This document shows positions 20,035 through 28,042 of a stretch of DNA of 61,345 bases, in pieces. Numbering within the stretch: position 1 is the first letter of the stretch; every line of letters starts with the position of its first letter. This DNA is from Fragilaria crotonensis (Eukaryota > Bacillariophyta > Fragilariophyceae > Fragilariales > Fragilariaceae): positions 1 to 61,345 of the forward strand of contig JAKSYS010000361.1 of assembly GCA_022925895.1 (NCBI GenBank), given 5' to 3'. The position numbers and the translations under genes were made by a program. The notes below the pieces were generated by a model. That model was not told the origin of the DNA. It did not search any database and saw only the letters and a program-made list of their open reading frames with translations.

Positions 20035-23000
20035 CTACCATCCTAGGATGGCCCTTCGTAGCTTCATGAATAGAACAGTTGCCAAGGGCTTGGTGTAAAT
20101 ATCGGCCTGCTGGTCTTCGGAGGAAATGGCATGTAAAGTGATCTCTCCGTTCGTGACGTGATTGCGAAAGTGGTGATACTTCACGTTTAGATGTTTGGTC
20201 CTCGGTCTCATTTTTGGTGTTTGCGCCATCGCGAGTGCGCCCGAGTTGTCTTCAAAAACCTTGCAGTGAATCTTAGGTTCCACGACGACGTTTGGGATTC
20301 CGTGAGCCTTGGCTTCCTTCAGCAATTCCATCAACGATATTACCTCTCTCAGGGAGGACGACAAGGCAATGTATTCCGCTTCCGTGGTGCTCAATGCTGT
20401 CTCCGTTTGCAATTTGGATTGCCAAACGATGGGGCACCCGGCATATTTGATCACGAACCCGGTCCTTGACTTGGATGTGCTTGCGTCTCCCTCAGCTGTC
20501 TCTGGGTTCCACGTTCCGCAGAAATCTGCGTCCACGAAGCAGTCGAATGAGGCATTGGATGGATCCAGAATGAGGCCCTCCTCTTTTGTCCCAATTAGGT
20601 ACCTGACGATGCAACGAACGGCGTCTGCGTGTGATTGTTTTGGGAACGTGGCGAATCTAGCGCATTGATGTACCGCGTATGAGATGTCGGCTCTGGTTGA
20701 CTTCTCCAAGAAATTCAGTTTGCCCACCACTGATCGATAGGCCCATGGTTCGTCAAAATCCTTTCCATGATGATCTCTGTTTAGGATGCGGTTCGGGATT
20801 GCGGGGATGTTCTTGGGCTTGGTATTTTCCTTGAAGTCGAGGTCATTGATGATTTGCTGGATCAGATGTGGTTGTGACAAGCGAATTTGTCCTCCCTCAA
20901 GGTGGTCAACCTTGACTCCAAGGTAATCACTGAATTGTCCCTCGTCGGTAATGTCGAAAGACGTTCTGCATGATGCATCGCTTTTCAAGGATGAAATCAA
21001 AGCATCAATTTCCTTTGAATCTGGTCCGATGAAAATGCCATCGTCAACGTATATAAGGAATACGGTACTGCCCTTGTAGTATACGCAGTGATCGACGGAG
21101 CTCTGTCGGTATCCTCGTTCCATAAGCCCCGCGTGCAGATGCTTGTTCCAAACGCGCCCTGCTTGTCGAGTGCCGTATATGTTTTTCAGTAGCCTCAGTG
21201 CGTGCGTTTTACGTTGCCCTTCATGAGTAAAGCCTCGTGGAATTTCCATGTATATCTCGCATTCCGCATCTGCCTGTGGGTACGCTAAGACAAAATCGAT
21301 TTGTCTTGTATGGTGTTTGTTGATCAGGGCAAGTATCAAGTGAAGGCGGATCGACGCCCAATGTACCACTGGTGCGTAGGTTTCCCAGTAGTTCACTCCT
21401 TGAACTTGTTTCCCCCCATGGGCGTTGAGCCGCGCCTTCCACTTGTAGACTTCGCGAGTGGCAATGCGTCGCTTGCGCTTCATAGACCAAACGGACGGTA
21501 GGACAGCAATGCCGGCTGGTATGGCTTCGCGGCGGACAAGTTTCCAATGTCTTCGGTTCTCGTGTGCCGTTACCTCATCGCGCATAGCTTGCTGGAATTG
21601 AGGCCAGTCAGGTTGACGCATGGCTTCGTGTAGGTACATGGTGTCCGGGTCCGAACTGGCGGCGCTGAAGGCGATGGGGTCATCGAGGCTGTTTTGCAGG
21701 AGGTATTCCTTCATGTCGTGAAGGAAGGTGTTGGGGTCTTCCTGAAAGAGTGGTGTGCCGCAGCGAGCCACATCGGACTGAGTTTGTGCGGGAAATGCGG
21801 TGTCTTCGATGAGTCGACGAGGTGGTCGGCGCGAGGTACGACGTGGGCGTACGTGACCGATGGGGCCGGCGGTGAATGGTTGTGGAGTCACGATTGCGGG
21901 AGGTTCGTACTCGAGGGGTACTGCCTCGTCACGAGGAGGGTGAGGCCCTTCCTCGTAGGCATCGGCGTAGTTCGGTGCCCGCGCGACGAGGTCCAGCAGG
22001 TTGTCGCCCTCCGATTCGTCAGATGACGAGTCGGAATCTTGCTGTGAGATTCGCGGTGGAGGGAGCTTATTGATGTCGTGACTTGGAGCGATGACTGGTG
22101 CCTTGGGAGTCGGCTTGAGAGAGTACGTGGGCGGGGTCTTGCGAGTAGGAAGCCGGGCCGGTGGAGGTTTACGGGCGTGGGGTTGGTGGCTAACCGTGGC
22201 CGTGATGGTGCCATCGTCGGTGAACCCGTGTATGCGTTGCCACATGGAGGGGAAGATCGGCACTGGCGTGTTGACGTTCGAGTGCACGGTTTCAAAGTTG
22301 TCGTCGGCCTTGACGTGGAACTGAGGAGACACCAGTCCTGTGGTCAGTGACATGACCAGGCAGACGGAGCGAGCGTGTTCCGGGCTGAGTCCCAGGTAGA
22401 TTCCGCATCGAGCTCGCTCCCCCCATTTCGCACCTTTCTTTCCTGAGGCAGGTTCGTCCTTGAGGACGTACATTGGGCAACCGAATGGGTGAAGGTGCTG
22501 ATGTGCTGATACTTGGAAATCGTGTCCCGTGAATAGCTGCAGCGGGTTTTTGCCTTCTCTGATCGGGATGCATCGACTGCTGTCGTTTGCGAGACGAATG
22601 GCGTAAGGCCATAGGTTGGAGGTGATGGCATTGGACCAGCGGTGCTTGGCATGCACAATCATGGTCCGAGCCCTATCCTGTAGATCGCGAATGCGCCGCT
22701 CGGCAATCCCGTTTTGGAAGTGTGCGTTGACGCCGCAAAAAGTCAGTTGCTGTCCTTGCGTACGGCACGCGCTGCGAAAATCGTTATCCGAGAATCGTCC
22801 ATTGTCCCCGTGATAGCGCTTGACGGTGACGTTGTGGCTGAGTGCAAACCGCTCGAACGCGTGTTTGGCCGCGAGCGTCTCGAGAGCATTGTTCGTTTCC
22901 TGCATGTGTACAAACGAGAGGCGGCTGTAGTGGTCGACGAACACGGTGGCGCAAGTAAATCGTTTGTGGGTCGACTTCCCTTTGCTCTGGGCCACCAATC

Positions 23001-25425
23001 CAGGTGTGGAACTCTCCAATTGGTCCATGGAAACGATGTCGCCTGGGGCTTGGGCTGGCTCGAGTGTCGAAACGTGCCCTTTGCTGCGCCAGGCACGCTT
23101 GGTAGCTTTCCCAAAGAGGCATGCGGAGCAGACGGGGATGGGGCAAGTCAAGAGGTGCGCTCGATTGCGGTAGGTACCACTCTCCTTGATCATGATCCGG
23201 ATCAATGCAAATGGCATGTGCCCCAGACAGTGGTGCATGCGAAGCAACTCGTGCTTGGCTGGATCTCCTGTAGCAATCGGGATGCTGTCCTCTTCCTGAG
23301 TCTGCTCTGTGGTCCTGCCTGCGATTGCAGGGTCCTCGTTGTTGGTATCTGCCGTGTCCGGCTTGGGTAGGATGGATGGAGGTTGCCCGGCTCTCTTCGA
23401 ATCGAAATCGAAACGCAATGGGTCCTGCCGGATTGGCTCTGCAGGGAATACCCAATTGTAAATGTCGTCGGTGTCGACATTTTCATCGTGGGTGTCTTCG
23501 CGTGCTACTCGCGCCGCGGCCGGTACCTCAACGTGGAGTAGAGGAGCGGGGAAACACATTGGAGTAGGCGGTAGTGCTAGTGCACAAAGGTTGAGAAACT
23601 TGGTGCTCTTCTTGTATCCTGGAGCTGACCGCATGATGCCGACGAATGCATTTGACGAGGACAGCTTGATGGTGCGCTGGTATTGGCGCTGTCCCCACTG
23701 CAACACCATGGCATCGGCAAATGTGGCAAGCCAAGTGCCTCTTGGCTTAGGGGAGTTGTCTCGTTTCTCGGCAGCCAAATGTTGTGGCGACAAGAGACAA
23801 AATGCCAAGTCTGCACAGTAGAGTGTATTGGGGATATCGACGGTATGGCATTTGCCCTGATCGTCCTCCCACCTCCACCGCACGGTCCCTTCGAGCGTGA
23901 CATTTCCGGCACCGAGTCCCGTAACTTTCTTGGAGACTACCGTCGGGGTGCCGATGAAATGCTTGACGTCGTTAGTCATGCAACGAGAAGCGCCATTGTC
24001 CACGAGTATAGTGAATGAGGCCGAGTCAAAACTTATGACTTTCTTGTTTGCGCTGCTTGCGCTTGCGGTCGCGGATGTTGCGGCTGCGTTGACGACTGAC
24101 GGAAACGCTGCGTACGAACTGTTGTCGTCGTCATCCAACACGGCGGCAATTGCTGCGGACATGGTGAGCCTGGACGTTGTGGATTCGGATCCTGTCGTGG
24201 ACGCTGCGGACGTGGTCGTGGCGATGGATGCGTTTGCCTCCGCTGCAGCCACCTGCTTGAGTCGAACGTAGCAGTCGGCTTCCTTGTGAAAGCCCCACTT
24301 CTTGTGGTAGGTGCACCAGTTGTAGTGCTTTCCGTCCACGGACTTGGTTGTGACGTTGTCGGTTGGGGCCTTCGCCATCCAATCTGGCTTCTTGGGGCGA
24401 TCGTTCTTTCCCTTGGCCTGGTATCCCTTTCCTTCTTTCTTGATCGGAGTTGCGTACTTCGCTGCGAGGGCCACTAGCTTGCTCTCGTGAGTTTGTGGAG
24501 CATTGTACGTGCCCTCTTGGACGAGCATTTGATAGGATTTCTGTGCCGAAATCATCAATATTGGCAACGTGAGCAACTTCGGGTCCGCTTCGGCTTTGAT
24601 CTTCTGTAGCTTGATGGCTAGCAAGAAGTCTTGATCGGGACAGATGAGGTAAGCCTTCATGACGTGCATGTATATGAACAGTACGTCGTCATGTGTCTCC
24701 TCACCGCCTTGACGAAGTTTCCTGAGCAACTCGGAGACATGTTTGTTGAACTCAACGACGTTGTAGTCGATGGTGACCATGAATTGCTCGAGCTCACCGA
24801 GTTGAGCTCGAACGAAGAAGTTGGTGGATGCAGTCTCAACTTCGCAATCGAGAAGCAAGACCTTGATGAGGAGCGCAGCCGAAGGCTCTCCGTTGTGGTT
24901 GTAGGAGTACTGAGAGCTCCTGAGTGCCTTGCTTCCCTCAGTGTCGAGACTGTTCAAGATGCATTGCACCATGAGATAATTGTCCTGCGCCATCCTGGAC
25001 TGGGTACCCAGATAGGAGATGGTGGACGCCATGACGTTCTCCATGGTGAGTGCGCGATTCTGGAGGATTATGTTGCACATCTTTCCTTCGTTGTCCTTGA
25101 TCATGATCAACGAGTTCCAATTGTAATCCTTGGCGCGCATGAGGAGCTCGTCGAGCATAGGTCGAAGAGTGGCGATGGTGCCATCGTGCTTGGTGTTCAA
25201 CGAGTCCGTTGCGGTCTTGTAGATCTTCGCATCCTTCGCCTTGGAGTAATCGTAAAGGTCGGCGACGGCCTGAGCTGGGGTCAGAGCGAAGATGATGGTG
25301 GGCGCCGTGGCAGTTTCACGCCCCTCGGGGTTGAGGGCCGCACCTGGAGGGTTTGCATACGGAGGTGGTGGATCTTGGATTGCCGCAGTGCCCACGGCAC
25401 CGGTTGGATCAATGACGGAGGTCAT
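20035..25425 (-). CDS. Ty1/copia gag-pol polyprotein, 1796 residues, open throughout
   Basis: Single uninterrupted frame from the ATG at 25425. Gag occupies residues about 1-390 and ends with a Cys/His motif (WCTYHKKWGFHKEADC). Protease active site VDNGAS at about 475. Integrase has the zinc-binding pair HHCLGH ... CPIPVCSAC at about 729-770, and the catalytic core D at about 799 (MDQLE), D at about 874 (HGDNG) and E at about 909 (IAERR). RT has QIDFVLAYPQAD at about 1376 and YVDDGIF at about 1460. RNase H has FVDADFCG at about 1630 and FEDNSGALA at about 1724. Gag and Pol share one frame without stop or shift, so Gag excess must arise by protease control or another route. All catalytic residues that can be checked are present. 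Confidence 0.95.
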   Translation of the reverse strand: MTSVIDPTGAVGTAAIQDPPPPYANPPGAALNPEGRETATAPTIIFALTPAQAVADLYDYSKAKDAKIYKTATDSLNTKHDGTIATLRPMLDELLMRAKDYNWNSLIMIKDNEGKMCNIILQNRALTMENVMASTISYLGTQSRMAQDNYLMVQCILNSLDTEGSKALRSSQYSYNHNGEPSAALLIKVLLLDCEVETASTNFFVRAQLGELEQFMVTIDYNVVEFNKHVSELLRKLRQGGEETHDDVLFIYMHVMKAYLICPDQDFLLAIKLQKIKAEADPKLLTLPILMISAQKSYQMLVQEGTYNAPQTHESKLVALAAKYATPIKKEGKGYQAKGKNDRPKKPDWMAKAPTDNVTTKSVDGKHYNWCTYHKKWGFHKEADCYVRLKQVAAAEANASIATTTSAASTTGSESTTSRLTMSAAIAAVLDDDDNSSYAAFPSVVNAAATSATASASSANKKVISFDSASFTILVDNGASRCMTNDVKHFIGTPTVVSKKVTGLGAGNVTLEGTVRWRWEDDQGKCHTVDIPNTLYCADLAFCLLSPQHLAAEKRDNSPKPRGTWLATFADAMVLQWGQRQYQRTIKLSSSNAFVGIMRSAPGYKKSTKFLNLCALALPPTPMCFPAPLLHVEVPAAARVAREDTHDENVDTDDIYNWVFPAEPIRQDPLRFDFDSKRAGQPPSILPKPDTADTNNEDPAIAGRTTEQTQEEDSIPIATGDPAKHELLRMHHCLGHMPFALIRIMIKESGTYRNRAHLLTCPIPVCSACLFGKATKRAWRSKGHVSTLEPAQAPGDIVSMDQLESSTPGLVAQSKGKSTHKRFTCATVFVDHYSRLSFVHMQETNNALETLAAKHAFERFALSHNVTVKRYHGDNGRFSDNDFRSACRTQGQQLTFCGVNAHFQNGIAERRIRDLQDRARTMIVHAKHRWSNAITSNLWPYAIRLANDSSRCIPIREGKNPLQLFTGHDFQVSAHQHLHPFGCPMYVLKDEPASGKKGAKWGERARCGIYLGLSPEHARSVCLVMSLTTGLVSPQFHVKADDNFETVHSNVNTPVPIFPSMWQRIHGFTDDGTITATVSHQPHARKPPPARLPTRKTPPTYSLKPTPKAPVIAPSHDINKLPPPRISQQDSDSSSDESEGDNLLDLVARAPNYADAYEEGPHPPRDEAVPLEYEPPAIVTPQPFTAGPIGHVRPRRTSRRPPRRLIEDTAFPAQTQSDVARCGTPLFQEDPNTFLHDMKEYLLQNSLDDPIAFSAASSDPDTMYLHEAMRQPDWPQFQQAMRDEVTAHENRRHWKLVRREAIPAGIAVLPSVWSMKRKRRIATREVYKWKARLNAHGGKQVQGVNYWETYAPVVHWASIRLHLILALINKHHTRQIDFVLAYPQADAECEIYMEIPRGFTHEGQRKTHALRLLKNIYGTRQAGRVWNKHLHAGLMERGYRQSSVDHCVYYKGSTVFLIYVDDGIFIGPDSKEIDALISSLKSDASCRTSFDITDEGQFSDYLGVKVDHLEGGQIRLSQPHLIQQIINDLDFKENTKPKNIPAIPNRILNRDHHGKDFDEPWAYRSVVGKLNFLEKSTRADISYAVHQCARFATFPKQSHADAVRCIVRYLIGTKEEGLILDPSNASFDCFVDADFCGTWNPETAEGDASTSKSRTGFVIKYAGCPIVWQSKLQTETALSTTEAEYIALSSSLREVISLMELLKEAKAHGIPNVVVEPKIHCKVFEDNSGALAMAQTPKMRPRTKHLNVKYHHFRNHVTNGEITLHAISSEDQQADIYTKPLATVLFMKLRRAILGW

Positions 25426-25465
25426 CTTGGATGATCGGAGCTAAGCAGTGGTTCGAGAACTAACT

Positions 25466-25479
25466 GCGCAGAGGAAGCG
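25466..25479 (-). other. primer binding site matching the D-arm of initiator tRNA-Met
   Basis: The 14 bases touching the 5' LTR read GCGCAGAGGAAGCG on the plus strand. This is the D-arm sequence GCGCAGNGGAAGCG found in eukaryotic initiator tRNA-Met (known from yeast and animals). The minus strand of the element is therefore complementary to an internal tRNA region and not to the tRNA 3' end. This implies priming by a 5' tRNA fragment, as in Drosophila copia and yeast Ty5, but ending near the D-arm rather than in the anticodon loop. The match is seen; the mechanism is inferred. Confidence 0.75.
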
Positions 25480-26035
25480 TGTGGGATCCCTTGATATCTA
25501 CCGATGCAGTAGATATTGAGATAGGAACAGTATCGATACAACCGGAGCTATCGATTCTGTAGGTTTGATGGACTTGTACTTTGTCGGGACAAAGTGTGTC
25601 AATCAGTGGACTTGGCGCGCGGAGCGAAGCTTTGTGAAAATACTAGTTTGGAAATATTGTGAACTAAAAGTACTTTATCACTTCGCAATCTCGATCCCTG
25701 CACTCAGTAGGCAGTTCGTATGATTCATACCAACGTGTGACTGAGGTCAATCACCCGAACTAGTTCGACCAATGAGATGATTCCCGAACGAGGGGTCTTG
25801 AGGACGGTTCCGAGGTGTACATGGACGAGGGGCTTTTCCATTTCCGATGCTCCCTCATTTGGCAACATCTAAATGTCCTCATTCACACATTGTTACATAC
25901 GTCGCAAGTTGACGTTTAATGCCTCACCATCGTTATCGTAGAGTGCCAGTTGAAGATCATTCAGACACACTTGTACGTTGCGACAGTGGGGATTGGATAG
26001 TGCTCGTAGCCCAGTGCTCGATGCGTCATCCCACA
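25480..26035 (-). repeat. 5' LTR of intact Ty1/copia element
   Basis: 556-bp repeat that appears identical to 19446-20001. Transcription of the element should start inside it on the minus strand. Confidence 0.95.
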
Positions 26036-26040
26036 GTCTC
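26036..26040. repeat. target-site duplication, right copy (GTCTC)
   Basis: Matches 19441-19445 exactly. Confidence 0.93.
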
Positions 26041-26344
26041 TCGTCTACTCGAGCACTCGACAAGATCTCCTGCCAGACGAACACGAACGAAAGGGGCGGC
26101 TGTGAGTGGTGGGCGGTGGGATTACTTGTGGTCGGTGACAACGAACCAGTGCGGGCGATCTCGCAACTGCAAAACTTACGAACATCTCGCCTACTGGAAG
26201 CCCGATTGAGACATTCGGTTTCATCCGCACTCTTTCTTACTTCGTAACTATCGTTCCATCTGTTGTAGTTAAAGCGTGATTCCAATCATTGAAGGACGAA
26301 CCAAAAGAAACAAATACCTAGACCAACACAAAAGCAGATGACGT
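26041..26344. other. intergenic region between retrotransposon and tRNA gene
   Basis: 304 bp. A minus-strand open frame that runs from here into the LTR has no family features and exists only because of the insertion. The tRNA 3' flank lies at the right end. Confidence 0.5.
26330..26333 (-). terminator. Pol III terminator of tRNA-Lys
   Basis: Four T residues on the minus strand, 11 bases after the tRNA 3' end, fit a minimal RNA polymerase III stop signal. Confidence 0.65.
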
Positions 26345-26417
26345 CACCCAATGTGGGGATCGAACCCACGACCACACGATTAAGAGTCGTGCGCTCTACC
26401 GACTGAGCTAATTAGGC
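26345..26417 (-). tRNA. tRNA-Lys(CUU)
   Basis: 73-nt cloverleaf on the minus strand without intron. The anticodon stem CACGA/TCGTG encloses loop CTCTTAA, so the anticodon is CUU (Lys, codon AAG). Box A TAGCTCAGTCGG and box B GGTTCGATCCC are both good. The acceptor stem GCCTAAT pairs with ATTGGGT using two G-U wobbles, one of them at the first pair; the discriminator base is G. The wobbling acceptor end is slightly unusual but does not break the stem. CCA is not encoded, as in eukaryotes. Confidence 0.95.
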
Positions 26418-26750
26418 AGACTGCCACTGTTGGTCGAATCAAAGTTTTTAATTTCTGTTGATGTTTCAAGCAATGTCCGAATACGAAATTTCAACCCCCA
26501 ATTTTGAACTCTCAACTTGGTTCTCTTTCATTCCCCACCAAATCCAACTAATGCGGATTCATACATGCTTTACTCCAATATCTCGGCACAATGGATCTGC
26601 ATATTAGTTTTTCAGTTGTAGTATCATGTCTTCTAACTCTTAGCGCAAACCCTTCTCATGGATCCTTTATGGTTGAAATGGACTCAATTCAAGAGCGCTT
26701 GTACGAAACAGGGAGACTGTCAAAACACACGGGATGCGATGCACCAAATT
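26418..26750. other. intergenic region
   Basis: Lies between the tRNA-Lys start and the macrodomain gene 3' end. A plus-strand frame from the ATG at 26591 begins with a signal-peptide-like stretch but quickly becomes antisense to the macrodomain gene, so no gene is called. Confidence 0.45.
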
Positions 26751-27485
26751 TTAGAGTGAAGAATCCGAGAGGGCATTGCCCGTATCAGCATAGACATGTC
26801 CATTCGATAAAAGCTCCAGACGCAGATCATTTGCAACCTCGACCAGTACCATTGCTTCTGACTCCAGAAAAGCACAAAGAACAATCGATTCAACAGATGT
26901 TGTATCAGGTTGTGCATTTGCCCAGTTGCGAATAGATGCGACACCAAGTCTAAGAACTTGCTTGAGCGAACGCCTCCCCTTATACATTCCAGCAGAAAGT
27001 AGAGAAAATGCAAGCTCCTTTACATTGGCATCGTGCGCAACTGTTAATGCACGGCAATAGGCACTCATCAAAAGGTTGTCTGCTTCCTCATAATCTGCCA
27101 AAAAGAATTCACAGTAATCAGGGCCGACGGCATGAATGACATGATTTGTTTTGATGTCGCCAAACTTTCCTGGTCCGGACAATTTGGCATCGCCTGTTTG
27201 ACATCGAACACGCTGTGATCCATCCAGAATGGGCAGAGCCATTCGGGCTTCCAGGAGCGCATCTCCACCAGCTCTAGATATAGCCCCGTCAACTCCTCCG
27301 CCGCCTAAACATCCCTCGTTCGCAGCATTAACAATGGCGGCATCAGCATATTTTGAAGTAAAGTCCAAAACAGAACCACGCGCAATGGCAAGAGAAATTT
27401 GATTTGTCAATCGAAATGTTGCAACCGGGGAAAGTGTCATGTTTCTATTGTGGAACTGGAGGAGCGATGGAGCAACGACCAGCAT
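26751..27485 (-). CDS. macrodomain (ADP-ribose-binding) protein, MacroD-like
   Basis: A 244-residue protein from the ATG at 27485; an internal ATG (MTLSPVAT, residue 16) is an alternative start. The macrodomain covers residues about 25-205. It has the ligand-loop motif AAIVNAANEGCLGGGGVDGAISRAGG (positions about 49-74, key residues NAAN and GGGGVDGAI), a VIHAVGPDY strand and FSLLSAGMYKGR, the second phosphate loop. This set resembles MacroD/YmdB-type mono-ADP-ribosyl hydrolases, which remove ADP-ribose from proteins or deacetylate O-acetyl-ADP-ribose. No leader is visible, so it is probably cytosolic or nuclear. Confidence 0.9.
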   Translation of the reverse strand: MLVVAPSLLQFHNRNMTLSPVATFRLTNQISLAIARGSVLDFTSKYADAAIVNAANEGCLGGGGVDGAISRAGGDALLEARMALPILDGSQRVRCQTGDAKLSGPGKFGDIKTNHVIHAVGPDYCEFFLADYEEADNLLMSAYCRALTVAHDANVKELAFSLLSAGMYKGRRSLKQVLRLGVASIRNWANAQPDTTSVESIVLCAFLESEAMVLVEVANDLRLELLSNGHVYADTGNALSDSSL

Positions 27486-28042
27486 CCCAGGTCGGCATTA
27501 ACAATCGTGTGATTCGGAACTCAATGTGCTGTTTTTCGAAACGTGCTATCAGTAATCAGCTGGTTGCTGCGGCAATCGGAAAAAACAGCGTGCTCGCGGT
27601 CGAAGGCTGGGTCGTGTGTGATTTTGCGATGAAACGCCTGGAAGCTCCAACTAGTCTATCGGTAGCGATGGGACGAACTTGAAAAGCACAGTACGAGCTT
27701 TTACCTGGTAGTACAGTATTGTATACTCCTACGAGCATCATGACAGTACTCGTACCACTACAGTACCGGTATGGCATGGCATGAACCATCAACTGGAAAC
27801 TGGATTGCTACGATAGTTGCTGGTAAACGCTAAACTCTAGATAATGATGATGAATCGAGAGCCTGTATCTGACACTGAGGAAAGTGCTCGACCAAACCAT
27901 TGAACATTTAGAATTGGAAAGTTTCCCAGCCTCATCACAATCCGAGCATTGTCGTGACAACTTCTTCCTGGTGTCTTACAAGCATGCAAGAACCTCATCG
28001 GCTTGCGTGGATTGATCAGGCATTGGAATTCAGTTCCTTGCT
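27486..28042. other. intergenic region
   Basis: 557 bp with a GTAC-rich stretch at 27710-27785. No gene or RNA is recognised. Confidence 0.45.

Larger units (their letters stand above)
19446..26035 (-). mobile_element. intact Ty1/copia LTR retrotransposon (CoDi-like)
   Basis: A 6590-bp element on the minus strand: 5' LTR at 26035-25480, primer site, one gag-pol frame, polypurine tract and 3' LTR at 20001-19446. The two 556-bp LTRs look identical where compared by eye, and the GTCTC target duplication is perfect, so insertion is recent. Domain order protease, integrase, RT, RNase H defines Ty1/copia. The RT block FVLAYPQADAECEIYM is of the form I associate with diatom CoDi elements. With an undamaged polyprotein it may still be able to move. 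Confidence 0.96.

Noticed and set aside
24631-25434. Plus-strand 267-codon frame
   Set aside because: Antisense shadow of the copia gag region; no motif.
25893-26285. Minus-strand 130-codon frame crossing the right LTR edge
   Set aside because: Exists only because the element inserted there; no conserved sequence.
26591-26935. Plus-strand 114-codon frame with signal-peptide-like start
   Set aside because: More than half is antisense to the macrodomain gene and the rest has no family features; a real secreted peptide cannot be excluded but is not supported.
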